From assembly GCF_001672755.1 (NCBI RefSeq), contig NZ_LZKI01000064.1:1-64000 (forward strand): a stretch of DNA of 64,000 nucleotides, given 5' to 3'. Below, one piece after another: positions 48,234 to 57,341 of this stretch. Numbering within the stretch: position 1 is the stretch's first letter; every line of letters begins with the position of its first letter. Source of the stretch: Mycobacterium colombiense (GTDB taxonomy: Bacteria; Actinomycetota; Actinomycetes; Mycobacteriales; Mycobacteriaceae). Below the pieces are notes generated by a model. The model was not told the origin of the DNA. It searched no databases and saw only the letters and a program-made list of their open reading frames with translations. A program made the position numbers and the translations under genes.

Positions 48234-49562
48234 TCAACCCTCGACGGCGAACAGCCCCCACGCCCCCGTCACACCCTTGAGGACGTGTTCGCCGCGAGCG
48301 GCGAAGCGAAGGCCCGACCCGGCGACCAGGTCGACGACGATGCGCGAAACCAGCACCTCGCCGGCCCTGGCCGCTGCCGCCACACGCGCTGCGATGTGGA
48401 CGGCGATGCCGCTGATGTCGTCGTCGCGCAACTCGACCTCACCCGTGTGTACGCCGGCCCGCACCTCGAGGCCCAGGCTTCGCATTACGTCGCGGATCGC
48501 CATGGCGCATCGAATGGCGCGGGCGGGCCCGTCGAACCGGGCCAGGAAGCCGTCGCCCGTCGTGTTGACCTCACACCCCTGGAACCGTGCGAGCTGGCGC
48601 CGCACCTGGGCGTCGTGCCTGCCGAGCAGCTCCCTCCATCGCTGGTCGCCAAGCTCGACCGCCCGCTTCGTGGAGTCGACGATGTCGGTGAACAACACCG
48701 TGGCCAGGACGCGCTCGATCGCTGCCTGCGGGCGGACGCCGGTAAGGAACTCCTCGACCTCATCGAGCAGGGCGTCGGCGTCGTCCGTGAAGAACAGGTG
48801 GTCGGCGCCGTCGACCTCGACGAACTTGGCCCCGGGGATACGCTCGGCGAGGTAGCGACCCATCTCAAGCCTCACCATCCGGTCGTCGCGCCGGTGCACC
48901 ACAAGCGTCGGGGCCTGGATCGTGGGCAGCACGTCGCGGATGTCCAGCTGCGGATAGAGCGCGAAGATGTTGCGGACCATGCCCGGGCTGGCGGCCACCC
49001 GCTGCAGCCGCGCCCACCACCGCCGGAAATCGGCATCGTCCCGCCGGCTTGGAGCCCATGCGCCCAATCCGACGCCCTCACCCCAGCCCTTGGCACTCAC
49101 CTCGACCAACGCCGACAGTTGCTCCTCGGTGACGCCCAGGGGATAGTCACTTGCTTCGAGCAGGCGGGAGAACGTGCCATACAGGGCAAGCGCATTCACG
49201 CGATCGGGATGGCCGGCCGCCGTCAGCATCGCCATCGTGCCGCCTTCCGAAACGCCCACGAGATCGGCGCGTTCACATCCGGCCGCGTCCATGACGGCGC
49301 GCAGGTCATCGACGGACTCTTCCAATGTCGGCGCGTGCATCACCGGATCCGAGAGACCAGTGCCCCGCTTGTCGAAGGTGACGACGCGGCGAAAGGACGC
49401 CAGTCGCGAGTAGAAGTGAACGACCGACGGCTCCTCCCACATGATGTCGAGGTGCGAGATGAAGCCGGGCGCGACGACCAGGTCGGGACCCTCTCCGGTA
49501 ACCGAGTACGCGATGTTGAGACCACCGCTCTTGGCATAGTGAATGTCCGGCGGGACGTTCAT
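48234..49562 (-). CDS. Alpha/beta-hydrolase-adenylate cyclase fusion (LipJ-like)
   Basis: A 442-residue two-domain protein like Rv1900c (LipJ). The N-terminal alpha/beta hydrolase (about 10-270) has the nucleophile elbow GVSEGG (serine near 100), oxyanion area VVAPGFISHLDIMW and the late histidine GADHLFF. The C-terminal class III cyclase (about 285-440) has ATVLFTDIVDSTKRAVELGD, NTTGDGFLARFDGP and DISGIAVHIAARVAAAA. The hydrolase may be a ligand sensor, not an enzyme. ATG at 49562. Confidence 0.9.
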   Translation of the reverse strand: MNVPPDIHYAKSGGLNIAYSVTGEGPDLVVAPGFISHLDIMWEEPSVVHFYSRLASFRRVVTFDKRGTGLSDPVMHAPTLEESVDDLRAVMDAAGCERADLVGVSEGGTMAMLTAAGHPDRVNALALYGTFSRLLEASDYPLGVTEEQLSALVEVSAKGWGEGVGLGAWAPSRRDDADFRRWWARLQRVAASPGMVRNIFALYPQLDIRDVLPTIQAPTLVVHRRDDRMVRLEMGRYLAERIPGAKFVEVDGADHLFFTDDADALLDEVEEFLTGVRPQAAIERVLATVLFTDIVDSTKRAVELGDQRWRELLGRHDAQVRRQLARFQGCEVNTTGDGFLARFDGPARAIRCAMAIRDVMRSLGLEVRAGVHTGEVELRDDDISGIAVHIAARVAAAARAGEVLVSRIVVDLVAGSGLRFAARGEHVLKGVTGAWGLFAVEG

Positions 49563-49886
49563 GGTCGAACCTTACGCCTGCGTGGCCCAGGTTAGGCGGC
49601 AACGGACGATCCGCCGACGACGGCCGCGCATGGCGGGCAATATTGACGCGCATATCTCCGTCAAAGTCGTCACCCCGCTATCCAATACTTACTCTCTGGC
49701 AGAGACTTTCGGGATCCGCGGCTGCAACAGGCCCCGCCGTTCTGGGTAGGTCCGGCTTTTTGGGGCCGATGCCTCATGTGCCGCCGACGACGTGCGGTGG
49801 ACGATTCTTGCATCGAACTTCGACTACGCACGCGAAGCCGCTCTCGTGGATCAGCGGCTTGCCGCGAAAGGAATTGGGAGGCAATC
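49563..49886. other. 324-bp intergenic region
   Basis: No gene is supported. It separates the LipJ-like gene from the divergent truncated cNMP-binding gene and ends in a strong GGGAGG ribosome-binding site (49877-49882). I could not place promoters with confidence. Confidence 0.5.
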
Positions 49887-50022
49887 ATGTTCACCATCGA
49901 AGAGCTGGCCGCTATTCCGCTCTTCTCGACGCTGGGGGACAAAGAACTGGAGTACCTCGCTGGCGCCGTAGAGGACATCCATCTCATCGCCGGTGAGTAC
50001 GTGGGGCACGAGGGCGAAGGAA
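49887..50022 (+). pseudogene. Truncated cyclic-nucleotide-binding gene, 5' fragment
   Basis: A perfect ribosome-binding site (GGGAGG) and ATG open a frame reading MFTIEELAAIPLFSTLGDKE, then LEYLAGAVEDIHLIAGEYVG and HEGEGR, the start of a cNMP-binding domain as in mycobacterial CRP-like or cNMP-fused thioredoxin-reductase-like proteins. After about 45 residues the similarity stops and the VOC gene begins. The frame runs on in meaningless sequence to 50438. The remainder of the gene is not found downstream, so this is a deletion or insertion scar. Confidence 0.65.
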
Positions 50023-50023
50023 G

Positions 50024-50416
50024 GTGGAAACCGATACGGTGCATTGCATGCGCCGTGTGGACTACGTCATTCACTATGTCGAGTCGCTCAGCGAGTCGGT
50101 GGCGTTCTACCGCGACGTCATCGGGCTCCAAGTGCGGATCGAGGGCGACGGCTATGTCGAGTTCGACATGGAGAACACCAAGTTCTCGCTTTTCGAACGC
50201 TCGAAGCTGCCGGAGCTCATCGGTCGCGAGGGCGGCAACCCGCCCTGCGGTGAGATCGGCTTCCTGGTCGACGACGTCGATGCGGAAGCGGAGCGCTTGC
50301 GCGGGCTCGGTGTCGACATCCTCAGCGGACCGGTGGATCGACCGTGGCACGAAAGGACGCTGCACATCGCCGACCCGGACGGCAACATCATCGAGTTCGC
50401 GCAGAAGCTGCGGTGA
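50024..50416 (+). CDS. VOC/glyoxalase-family protein
   Basis: A 130-residue (or 122 from ATG 50048) vicinal-oxygen-chelate protein: VDYVIHYVESLSESVAFYRDVIGLQ, VEFDMENTKFSLFERS, GEIGFLVDDVDAEAERLRGLGVDI and LHIADPDGNIIEFAQ form the paired beta-alpha-beta modules with His/Glu metal ligands. Start is uncertain among GTG 50024, GTG 50039 and ATG 50048. Its stop overlaps the start of the kinase-MurQ fusion (GTGA). Possible enzyme or resistance protein; substrate unknown. Confidence 0.85.
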   Translation: METDTVHCMRRVDYVIHYVESLSESVAFYRDVIGLQVRIEGDGYVEFDMENTKFSLFERSKLPELIGREGGNPPCGEIGFLVDDVDAEAERLRGLGVDILSGPVDRPWHERTLHIADPDGNIIEFAQKLR

Positions 50417-52122
50417 TCCTCGCCGTCGACCTCGGTAAGACCTCCTGCCGGGCCACGGCAGGCGGCCGCAGGGCCGAGGGCGCGGGCGCGCCGGGGCTCG
50501 CGACGCCTGGCGGCGCACGGGCCGCAGAGGCGGCGATTCTGGCGGTCGCGCACGAACTCGGCCCGGTCGACGAGGTGATCGTGGGCGCTGCGGGGGCGCT
50601 CGCGGCGCCGGACGCAACGCGCGCGCTGGGCGATGCGTTGCTGAAATCGCTTGGGGCGCAACGCGTCGCCGTGACGAGTGACGCGGTGATTGCGCACGCG
50701 GGCGCGCTGAACGGGGAGCCGGGGGTCGTGCTGATCGTGGGCACGGGCGTCGTGGCGCTCGCCATCGACGCGAACGGCGCGCTGCGCACCGCCGACGGTT
50801 GGGGCCCCTGGCTGGGCGACGAGGGCGGCGGCGCGTGGATCGGCGCCGCCGGGCTGCGCGCGGCATTGCGCGCGCACGACGGCCGCGGGCCGTCCACCAC
50901 GCTGCTCGACGCCGCCCGCGCCCGCTTCGGCGCGCCGGGGACCTGGCCCGCGCAGCTCACCGGTGCCGCTGCACTCGCGTCGTTCGCGCCGGACGTCCTG
51001 GCCGCGGAAGGTGACGCCGCGGCGGTGGCGATCACCAGTTCCGCCGCCGAGGCGCTCGCTGCGACGGCCCGTGCGGCGGGCGATGGCCCGGTGGCGATGG
51101 TCGGCGGACTGGCGGAAGTTCAGGCGCTGCGCGCGCGGCTCGACCTCATCGCCGCCCCCGGCGACGCGCTCGACGGCGCGCTGCAACTACGGGCGATCCA
51201 CGAGCCGTATGTGATTCGCGTGCAGGCGGATCCGAAAGCCGTTGTCCCGCAAGGACTCGACGCGCTCGCCACCGAGGCGGTGCGGCCGGAGCTTGACGAT
51301 CTCGACGCGCGCCCGATCGCCGAAGTCGTCGCGCTGCTCGTTGCCGCCGAAGCCGAAGCGCACGGCGCGGTGGCGGCGGCGGTCCCGAGGATCGCGGCGG
51401 CGGCCGAGGCGATCGCGGCGCGGCTCGAGCGCGGCGGCCGCCTGGTGTACGCCGGTGCCGGAACGCCGGGGCGGCTCGGCGTGCTCGACGCTGCCGAGTG
51501 CGCGCCGACGTTCGGCACCGACCTGGTGCGTGGCGTGATCGCCGGCGGACCGGCGGCGCTCACCGAGGCGATCGAGGGCGCCGAAGACGCGTTCGATCCC
51601 GCCGACCTTGCGGACCTGACCGCCTCCGACGCGCTTGTCGGGATCACGGCGTCGGGCCGCACGCCGTATGTGCTCGGGGCGCTCGAGCACGCGCGCGCGG
51701 CCGGCGCCCTGACCGTCGCGATCGTCAACAACCCGGGCAGCGAGGCGTCCGCCGACGTGGTGATCGAACTGCTGACCGGGCCCGAGGTGCTCGCCGGCTC
51801 CACGCGGCTGACCGCGGGCACGGCCCAAAAGATAGTGCTCAACGCATTATCGACGAGCGTGATGATCGCGCTGGGCAAGGCGTACGGACCGCGGATGGTC
51901 GACGTGCGCGCAACCAATGCGAAGGTGCGCCGCCGGGCGGTACGGATCGTCCGCGACGCGGCCGGCGTCGATGAGGAGGCCGCGACCGCCGCGCTCGCCG
52001 CCGCGGGTGGTCATGCCAAGACCGCGATCGTGGCACTGCTCACGGGCGTCGAGGCCGCCGAGGCCGCCGCCCGGCTCGACCGGGCGCGCGGACGCGTGCG
52101 GGACGCCCTCGGCGGGACATGA
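50413..52122 (+). CDS. Fused amino-sugar kinase - MurNAc-6-P etherase (MurQ)
   Basis: A 569-residue fusion. The N-terminal ~265 residues are a BadF/BadG-type sugar kinase (ILAVDLGKTSCRATAG, VVLIVGTGVVALAI, WGPWLGDEGGGAWIG), like N-acetylglucosamine/muramic acid kinases. The C-terminal ~290 are MurQ: VYAGAGTPGRLGVLDAAECAPTFG (catalytic Glu), AIEGAEDAFD, GITASGRTPYVLGALEHAR (SIS phosphosugar site) and STRLTAGTAQKIVLNALSTS. One protein could phosphorylate MurNAc and then remove the lactyl ether to give GlcNAc-6-P. GC is extreme compared with neighbours, which suggests transfer. It follows a VOC gene and precedes an exported amidase. Confidence 0.87.
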   Translation: MILAVDLGKTSCRATAGGRRAEGAGAPGLATPGGARAAEAAILAVAHELGPVDEVIVGAAGALAAPDATRALGDALLKSLGAQRVAVTSDAVIAHAGALNGEPGVVLIVGTGVVALAIDANGALRTADGWGPWLGDEGGGAWIGAAGLRAALRAHDGRGPSTTLLDAARARFGAPGTWPAQLTGAAALASFAPDVLAAEGDAAAVAITSSAAEALAATARAAGDGPVAMVGGLAEVQALRARLDLIAAPGDALDGALQLRAIHEPYVIRVQADPKAVVPQGLDALATEAVRPELDDLDARPIAEVVALLVAAEAEAHGAVAAAVPRIAAAAEAIAARLERGGRLVYAGAGTPGRLGVLDAAECAPTFGTDLVRGVIAGGPAALTEAIEGAEDAFDPADLADLTASDALVGITASGRTPYVLGALEHARAAGALTVAIVNNPGSEASADVVIELLTGPEVLAGSTRLTAGTAQKIVLNALSTSVMIALGKAYGPRMVDVRATNAKVRRRAVRIVRDAAGVDEEAATAALAAAGGHAKTAIVALLTGVEAAEAAARLDRARGRVRDALGGT

Positions 52123-52168
52123 ATGAATACGTCCCACGGGACGGCGGCTCGCCCGTATCGTCAGGACC

Positions 52169-52966
52169 GTGTGTGAGCCAGCGTGTGGCCGGCCAGCTCA
52201 CGTCAGCCGCCGTCAGCTGCTGATGGTGGCCGGCAGCGCCGGCGTGGCGTCCCTGGTCGGCGGCTGCTCGAGTGCGACGCGGATGAACTCTGCCTCGGCG
52301 CCTGAGACCCGCACGAAGCCACCTTTGGCTTCGACTCCTCCCCCGACGCCGGCGATCAGCGCAAGCCTGACCGCTGCGACTTCGGCACTGTTGCTATGCC
52401 GGGACGCCTGGGGCGCGCGACCGGCCCGCTCCGGAGGGAAGCGCCACACCATCACCCGGATGACTCTCCACCACGAGGCCGTCGTGCTTGGCGAAAACCG
52501 TAATGCCCCTAACCATCTCCGGCAGGATCAGCGATACCACCAGGACCAGCACGGGTGGATCGACATCGCCTATCACGTCGGCGTCGACCGCAATGGCAAC
52601 ATCTACGAACTGCGGAGCACCGAACTCGCGGGTGACACCGCGACCGACTACGACACGACGGGCCATTTCCTGGTCCTCTGCGAAGGAGACTTCGATCAAG
52701 AGGCTGTGCCGGAGGCACAGCTCCAGGGAGCAGCTCGCGCGTTCGCCTGGGCGGCTCAGAATTTTCACATTTCGAGCGACACACTGGCGGGCCACCGGGA
52801 CCTGGCCCAAACCTCTTGCCCGGGCCGAAACCTGTACGCCCACATGTCCTCGGGCGACCTCAAGCGCCGCATTGACGACCTGCTCGCCGCGGGCGGAGTG
52901 GACCTGCAGCGCTTCTGCGGTCCGGATGCGGCCGCCAGAGTCGCGTCAATCGAGGCCGGCGACTGA
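52169..52966 (+). CDS. Exported N-acetylmuramoyl-L-alanine amidase (PGRP-like)
   Basis: A 265-residue amidase_2/PGRP-type enzyme. The N-terminus VSRRQLLMVAGSAGVASLVGGC has a twin arginine and a lipobox, so it is probably a Tat-exported lipoprotein. Zinc ligands are in MTLHHEAVV, and the late DTLAGHRDLAQTSCPGRNLY has the His and Cys; IAYHVGVDRNGNIYEL is the conserved core. It cuts the amide bond between MurNAc and peptide. The gene follows the kinase-MurQ fusion by 46 bp, which fits peptidoglycan turnover and recovery. Confidence 0.87.
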   Translation: MCEPACGRPAHVSRRQLLMVAGSAGVASLVGGCSSATRMNSASAPETRTKPPLASTPPPTPAISASLTAATSALLLCRDAWGARPARSGGKRHTITRMTLHHEAVVLGENRNAPNHLRQDQRYHQDQHGWIDIAYHVGVDRNGNIYELRSTELAGDTATDYDTTGHFLVLCEGDFDQEAVPEAQLQGAARAFAWAAQNFHISSDTLAGHRDLAQTSCPGRNLYAHMSSGDLKRRIDDLLAAGGVDLQRFCGPDAAARVASIEAGD

Positions 52967-53074
52967 CCCCCTTAGGCGCTCGTCGGCGGAGCCGGCCGGC
53001 ACTCGAATCGACTTGAATGTTTGTAGTCCCGTAACAGCGGGCACTTCGCTGAACAGGCTTAAAAAGGGGTCAGC

Positions 53075-53305
53075 ATGTCGGTCACGCATCTCAGCGGTTT
53101 CGCTAACGCCTGCCAGGAGGCCGTGAGGGCCGTCCTTCATGCCATCACCGCTCAGGGGGAGGAACGCCGAGGACACCTCTCGGACGCCAAATCGGCAGTG
53201 GACATGGCGTTACGCGATGCCCACAGCGGTGAGGAATGGTACCTGGCCCAGCACCTGCGCCAGGGAATAAAGGATGTGGAGAGCCGCCTGCGCGACGCTT
53301 CTTAG
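53075..53305 (+). CDS. Small helical hypothetical protein (76 aa)
   Basis: A 76-residue helical protein (MSVTHLSGFANACQEAVRAV... ending KDVESRLRDAS). AAAAAGGGG precedes the ATG. The frame is well supported by codon bias, but I see no family. It is convergent with the large P450 fusion. Confidence 0.6.
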   Translation: MSVTHLSGFANACQEAVRAVLHAITAQGEERRGHLSDAKSAVDMALRDAHSGEEWYLAQHLRQGIKDVESRLRDAS

Positions 53306-53348
53306 TTGCCGGCCGTTCCCGCTGGTAGACCGGCCGCAACAATCACTT

Positions 53349-56300
53349 TCACCCGGCCCACACGTCCTCGACGTAGTGGTCGGATTCGATGAGACCGTTC
53401 AGCCAATCGCGGGCCTGATCGTCGTCAGCACCCGTCCGTGCCCGATAGATATCGAGGAAGGACCCCCGCACCGCCGGCGCCATCCGCGCGCCGTCGCCGC
53501 ACACGTAGACGTGGGTGTCCTTGCCCGGGTCCCCCAACAGGTTCCACACTTCGTCGGCGTCCGCGGCGATCCGGTCCTGCACGTAGCGAACCCCGTCCTG
53601 GGGCGCGCGGGAGAAGGCCGGGCGCATTCGCACGATACCGATCGCTTCGGCCTGCTCGAACCGGTCTCGGAAGATGTAATCGACCTCCGGGTCACGCACC
53701 CCGAAGAAGCACAACGCGGGCTCTACCGGAGCCCCGGCCTGTTGTGCGGCGAGTCGATCACCGAGGAAACCGAGGAACGGTGCGACGCCGGTACCGGCGC
53801 TGACCAGAATCACGCTCTTGGCCGGATCGGCACCGGCCCGGAACGCCTGCCGGGCCGGGTCGACGCGGGCCCGGATCACCTGTCCGGGTTGGACTGTCGC
53901 CAGGTAGTTGGACGCGACACCCTTGAACAGGCCGCGACCGGAACGGGCCGGCGCATCGAGCACACTGACGACCAGTCCTACGGTGCGGGGCGACAGCATC
54001 GACGATGATGCGATCGAATAGTGCCTGGGCACCATGGGATCCAGCAGTTCGAGAAGTTCGGCACCGGTGAGAACGCAAGCCGGGTATTCGTCGAGGCACT
54101 CCAAAACGCTGAGCGGACAGCCGTCTGGAGCCGCGGCCAATTCGTTAAGCCGCTGGCGCTCTGAAGGACTGCTGTTGGCCGCCGCAAGACTACGTAATTG
54201 ACTGCTGGTCACCGGTTTCCGCAATTCGACGAAGTGCGTGAGAAGTTCTCGTGCGCTGACCTCTCGGTCCAGCGCGATCAGCCGCCGCGAGCTGCGCCGG
54301 GGATTGATCGCCAGCCGCAGTCCAGGGTCGATGCCGAGTTGTGCCAACACCGCGTCGACTACCTCGGGCGGGTTGTCGGCCATCACCGTGAGGTGATCGC
54401 CCGTTTGATAGTCGATGCCGTCCGGAAGATCCACGCGGACATTGGTTTTGGCTTGGCCCAGCCCGGGGCGGACCAGTTGGGTGTTCTCGACGATGGTCAT
54501 CGGGATCACCGACGACCGTGCGTCCATCGCCGCCGTGACCGGCCCGACGATCCGGCGCAGCTCGTAGAGCGGCTCGGCCGCGTCCGTGAGCGGCGCGGCG
54601 TCGGGGTCTCCGAAGCGTTCGGCCAACGATGACCACAGCGCGGCTGCGAACTCCTCGATCGCGCCGACCATATCTCCCGAAGTGTCGGCCGCTGCCCGCG
54701 AGACCAGTCGGTTCGCTCCCAGCTCGCCGAGGCGCTCGTCGATGCGCCGCGGGATCACCTGGTAGGTGTCCGCCCAGTTGTGATCGCCCACACCGAGAAC
54801 CGCGACATTGGGTACTGGATTCAGCGTGGTATTCGCGTCGAGCAGCCAGTTGAGGAAGGCGCGCGCGTCGTCGGTCGGCTGTCCGTTATAGGAGGACGCG
54901 ATGATCAGGATGGCCTCGGCTTCGGGGAAGCCGCCGACGGCATCGTCGAGGGGTGCCACCGTGGCCGTGCAGCCCAGTGCGGTTGCATCGTCGGCGAATT
55001 GGCGGGCCAGGGCGCGGCACGTGCCGAGGTTGGAACCGTGAAAAACGGCCAGCCGGGTGCCGGCCGTGATCGCCGTCGGGTGCTGCGCTTCGTTCTGGGC
55101 GGCGTCGCCCTCAACGCCTGGTGTGACGGTCCGGCGCTCCTGTGGGGTGCGCCTGATGACATCGAGCCGGAATCCGACCGGTCGGCGGCTGGTCGGGGTT
55201 TCCCATTGCGGCACATAGTGGTAGGTGTCGATGAGCCGGTAGCGATGTACGACCCGGGCCACTGCCATGGCCGCCTCATGCAGCGCGAACTGCCGGCCGA
55301 TGCAGGATCGTGCTCCGGTTCCGAAGGGTTTGAACAGCGCGGTCGGCCGGCCCGCCGAACGTTCGGGAGCAAACCGCTCGGGATCGAAGAGTTCGACATT
55401 GTCGCCCCACTGCGGCTGGCGATGCAACGCGCCGGTGAGCACCGTGACCGCCTCGCCGCGCTTGATCGGATACTTGCCGCCGATCACAGTGTCTTCCAAG
55501 GCCATTCGATCGAAATTCAGCACCGGCGGAGACAGCCGCAGGGTTTCCTCGATCACCTGCCGCAGATAGGTCAGCTTGCCGATGTCGTCGTAGCCGGGCA
55601 AGTAGTCGTCTGCGGTGCCGAAAACGCTGTCCACCTCGGCCTGCACCCGGTGCAGGACCGTCGGATCGCTGACGATGTTGTAGAGCGTGTTCGGCATCAA
55701 CTCCGACGTGGTGAGCTGCCCGGCGATCAGGAAGGTCATGATCTGATTGCGAATGTTCTCGGTGCCCAGTACCGGTTCGCCGCTCGGATCCTGTTGCAGC
55801 ATAAGCGCTAACAGGTCTTCATACTCGCGTTCGCCGGATTGGTGCTGGGCTATCAGCCCGTCGATGAACGTGTGCAACGTGGCCAATTCTTCGGTGAACA
55901 CCGCCGTCGGCTCGTCCGATACGAGCTCCCCGAGGGCGGTAGTGAAGCTCTGCGGGATCGGAGCCAGGCCGGGGCAGTCGAAAGAGTCGAAGCGTGAACC
56001 GAATCCCGCGAGCGCCACGGTGTCCATGGCCAGCTTCTGCAGGTCGTTCGACACGTCCACCGGCCCGGCCCCCGCGCTGGCATCCCATCGGTCGATCAGT
56101 TTGCAGTTGATGTCCAGCATCGCTCCGTGGTAGGCGCGCAGACCCGCGTAACTGAAACCCGGTAAGAGGACATCGTGGGCGCGCTGCCAGTTCGGTTCGC
56201 CGTGGTAGGCCGTGAACAGGCCATCACCGGCCAACGGCCTGACTCGGGCAAGGGTCGCAGTCAGGTTCTTGGCGAAGCGGCTTTCGTCGCAGAGCTCGGT

Positions 56301-56501
56301 GACGAGATCCAACGAGCACGCGTAGAGCTTCCTGATGCCGCCGTTGAAGTCGGCGTAGAACAGCGGACCGTGCAATTCGCCGAGTAAATCCACGGCCAAC
56401 GCGCGGGGCCGGCCGACCAATTGATCAAGGCCGGGCAGGCGTCCCTCGACCGAGGGGATGCCCGGAAGATCCGGGGGCGGCGACGCACGGAACTCGCCCA
56501 T
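53349..56501 (-). CDS. Self-sufficient P450-reductase fusion (CYP102/BM3-like)
   Basis: A 1050-residue fusion, the length of P450 BM3 (1048). The P450 domain (1 to ~450) has IAGQLTTSELM in the I-helix, the EETLRLSPP ExxR and FGTGARSCIGRQFAL (haem Cys near 398). The flavodoxin-like FMN domain (about 480-630) starts RLAVFHGSNLGTCRALARQF; the FAD/NADP domain carries RHYSIASS (near 829) and VSAGTGVAPFLGFL (near 899), and ends HYVEDVWAG. Such enzymes hydroxylate fatty acids with NADPH alone. All domains look intact. ATG at 56501. Confidence 0.95.
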   Translation of the reverse strand: MGEFRASPPPDLPGIPSVEGRLPGLDQLVGRPRALAVDLLGELHGPLFYADFNGGIRKLYACSLDLVTELCDESRFAKNLTATLARVRPLAGDGLFTAYHGEPNWQRAHDVLLPGFSYAGLRAYHGAMLDINCKLIDRWDASAGAGPVDVSNDLQKLAMDTVALAGFGSRFDSFDCPGLAPIPQSFTTALGELVSDEPTAVFTEELATLHTFIDGLIAQHQSGEREYEDLLALMLQQDPSGEPVLGTENIRNQIMTFLIAGQLTTSELMPNTLYNIVSDPTVLHRVQAEVDSVFGTADDYLPGYDDIGKLTYLRQVIEETLRLSPPVLNFDRMALEDTVIGGKYPIKRGEAVTVLTGALHRQPQWGDNVELFDPERFAPERSAGRPTALFKPFGTGARSCIGRQFALHEAAMAVARVVHRYRLIDTYHYVPQWETPTSRRPVGFRLDVIRRTPQERRTVTPGVEGDAAQNEAQHPTAITAGTRLAVFHGSNLGTCRALARQFADDATALGCTATVAPLDDAVGGFPEAEAILIIASSYNGQPTDDARAFLNWLLDANTTLNPVPNVAVLGVGDHNWADTYQVIPRRIDERLGELGANRLVSRAAADTSGDMVGAIEEFAAALWSSLAERFGDPDAAPLTDAAEPLYELRRIVGPVTAAMDARSSVIPMTIVENTQLVRPGLGQAKTNVRVDLPDGIDYQTGDHLTVMADNPPEVVDAVLAQLGIDPGLRLAINPRRSSRRLIALDREVSARELLTHFVELRKPVTSSQLRSLAAANSSPSERQRLNELAAAPDGCPLSVLECLDEYPACVLTGAELLELLDPMVPRHYSIASSSMLSPRTVGLVVSVLDAPARSGRGLFKGVASNYLATVQPGQVIRARVDPARQAFRAGADPAKSVILVSAGTGVAPFLGFLGDRLAAQQAGAPVEPALCFFGVRDPEVDYIFRDRFEQAEAIGIVRMRPAFSRAPQDGVRYVQDRIAADADEVWNLLGDPGKDTHVYVCGDGARMAPAVRGSFLDIYRARTGADDDQARDWLNGLIESDHYVEDVWAG

Positions 56502-56735
56502 GCGGGCAGCATAGGTTTCGACGCCGCGGCTTCGTCAACAATCGGCGAGCCTCGTCCTCGGCGCGACGCACCCCTATCTCGATGGCCGTGTCGACGGGCC
56601 TTCGGCCCTTGGTGTATTTAGGCGCTTGACCAGCGCTTCCCGTTGTGGAACGGTCGGAAATCGCACCCGGCGGTGCATGGGCTGGTCTGCGAAATCGCCA
56701 CGGCGATTTCCGCCCCTGCCCTAGACTCCCCAGCT

Positions 56736-56864
56736 ATGGCCAGGGGGAAGAAGATCTTGTTAGCGCTGGTGCTCGCCTTCACGGTCTCAGCGACGACGTC
56801 GAGCTGCATTCCTATTGTCAGCATCCCCAGCTGCCCCGCAGGTGGCAGCTTCATCGGCTGCTGA
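56736..56864 (+). CDS. Very small exported/lipoprotein-like peptide (42 aa)
   Basis: A 42-residue peptide: MARGKKILLALVLAFTVSAT is a signal sequence followed by SSC and SCPAGGSFIGC, with three cysteines in the mature end. The SATTSSC run could serve as a lipobox. It follows the P450 fusion divergently. Plausible small secreted peptide, but without known relatives. Confidence 0.45.
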   Translation: MARGKKILLALVLAFTVSATTSSCIPIVSIPSCPAGGSFIGC

Positions 56865-56921
56865 TCGGATCATTCCCAGCCCGGGCGTGTAGCCCGGTGA
56901 AACACCTCGTGCAGGACATCG

Positions 56922-57341
56922 TCACTGCGCATTGCCCGGAGCCGCCGGGCTTGTGGGACTCGTTGAGGTGGCAGGACTCGTCGTTGGGGTCGCAGGGCTC
57001 GTTGAAGTCGTCGGACTCGTTGGGCTGGTAGGGCTCGTTGAAGTCGTCGGACTCGTTGGGCTCGTAGGGCTCGTAGGGCTCGCGGGCGTGGTGCTCGCAA
57101 GGCCCGGGCCTTCGCCACACCAGTCCGCCACATCTTTCGGGTACTGCTCGAGCGGTGGAGGACAACGCTGCCCCGGCGGGAAATTAGCGCCGGCGTTGAG
57201 CAGATCGCAGGGCACGTAGACCTGCTTGCCCTTAGGAGTGTTGGTCAGACACTTCGTCGGCGGCGCGCCATGTGCCTGGACGGGAATGATGGCAGCCGCC
57301 ATCACCGCGCCGAGCGCCCAAGCAAGACGGCGATAGGTCAT
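56922..57341 (-). CDS. Secreted cysteine-containing protein with Ser-Pro-Thr repeats
   Basis: A 139-residue exported protein. The signal peptide ends VQAHGA; the mature core has four cysteines ([39 protein letters not shown]) and the last 55 residues are Ser-Pro-Thr repeats. Such PTS tails are commonly cell-wall spacers or O-mannosylated in mycobacteria. GAGGAG precedes the ATG, which overlaps the stop of the frameshifted gene upstream (ATGA). Confidence 0.7.
   Translation of the reverse strand: MTYRRLAWALGAVMAAAIIPVQAHGAPPTKCLTNTPKGKQVYVPCDLLNAGANFPPGQRCPPPLEQYPKDVADWCGEGPGLASTTPASPTSPTSPTSPTTSTSPTSPTSPTTSTSPATPTTSPATSTSPTSPAAPGNAQ
56996..57067. repeat. 36-bp tandem repeat coding SPT tail
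   Basis: Two copies of a 36-bp unit (56996-57031 and 57032-57067) differing at one position, flanked by shorter degenerate 9- and 12-bp units. Each encodes a 12-residue Ser-Pro-Thr block on the minus strand. Copy number is likely to vary by slippage. Confidence 0.75.

Noticed and set aside
50024..50438. Continuation of the cNMP-binding frame to 50438 as a 180-residue protein
   Set aside because: After residue 45 the translation is Arg/Ser/Thr-rich nonsense antisense in style to the VOC coding frame.
56945..57080. Repeated units resembling a CRISPR array
   Set aside because: Units are contiguous with no spacers and lie in frame in a Ser-Pro-Thr coding tail.
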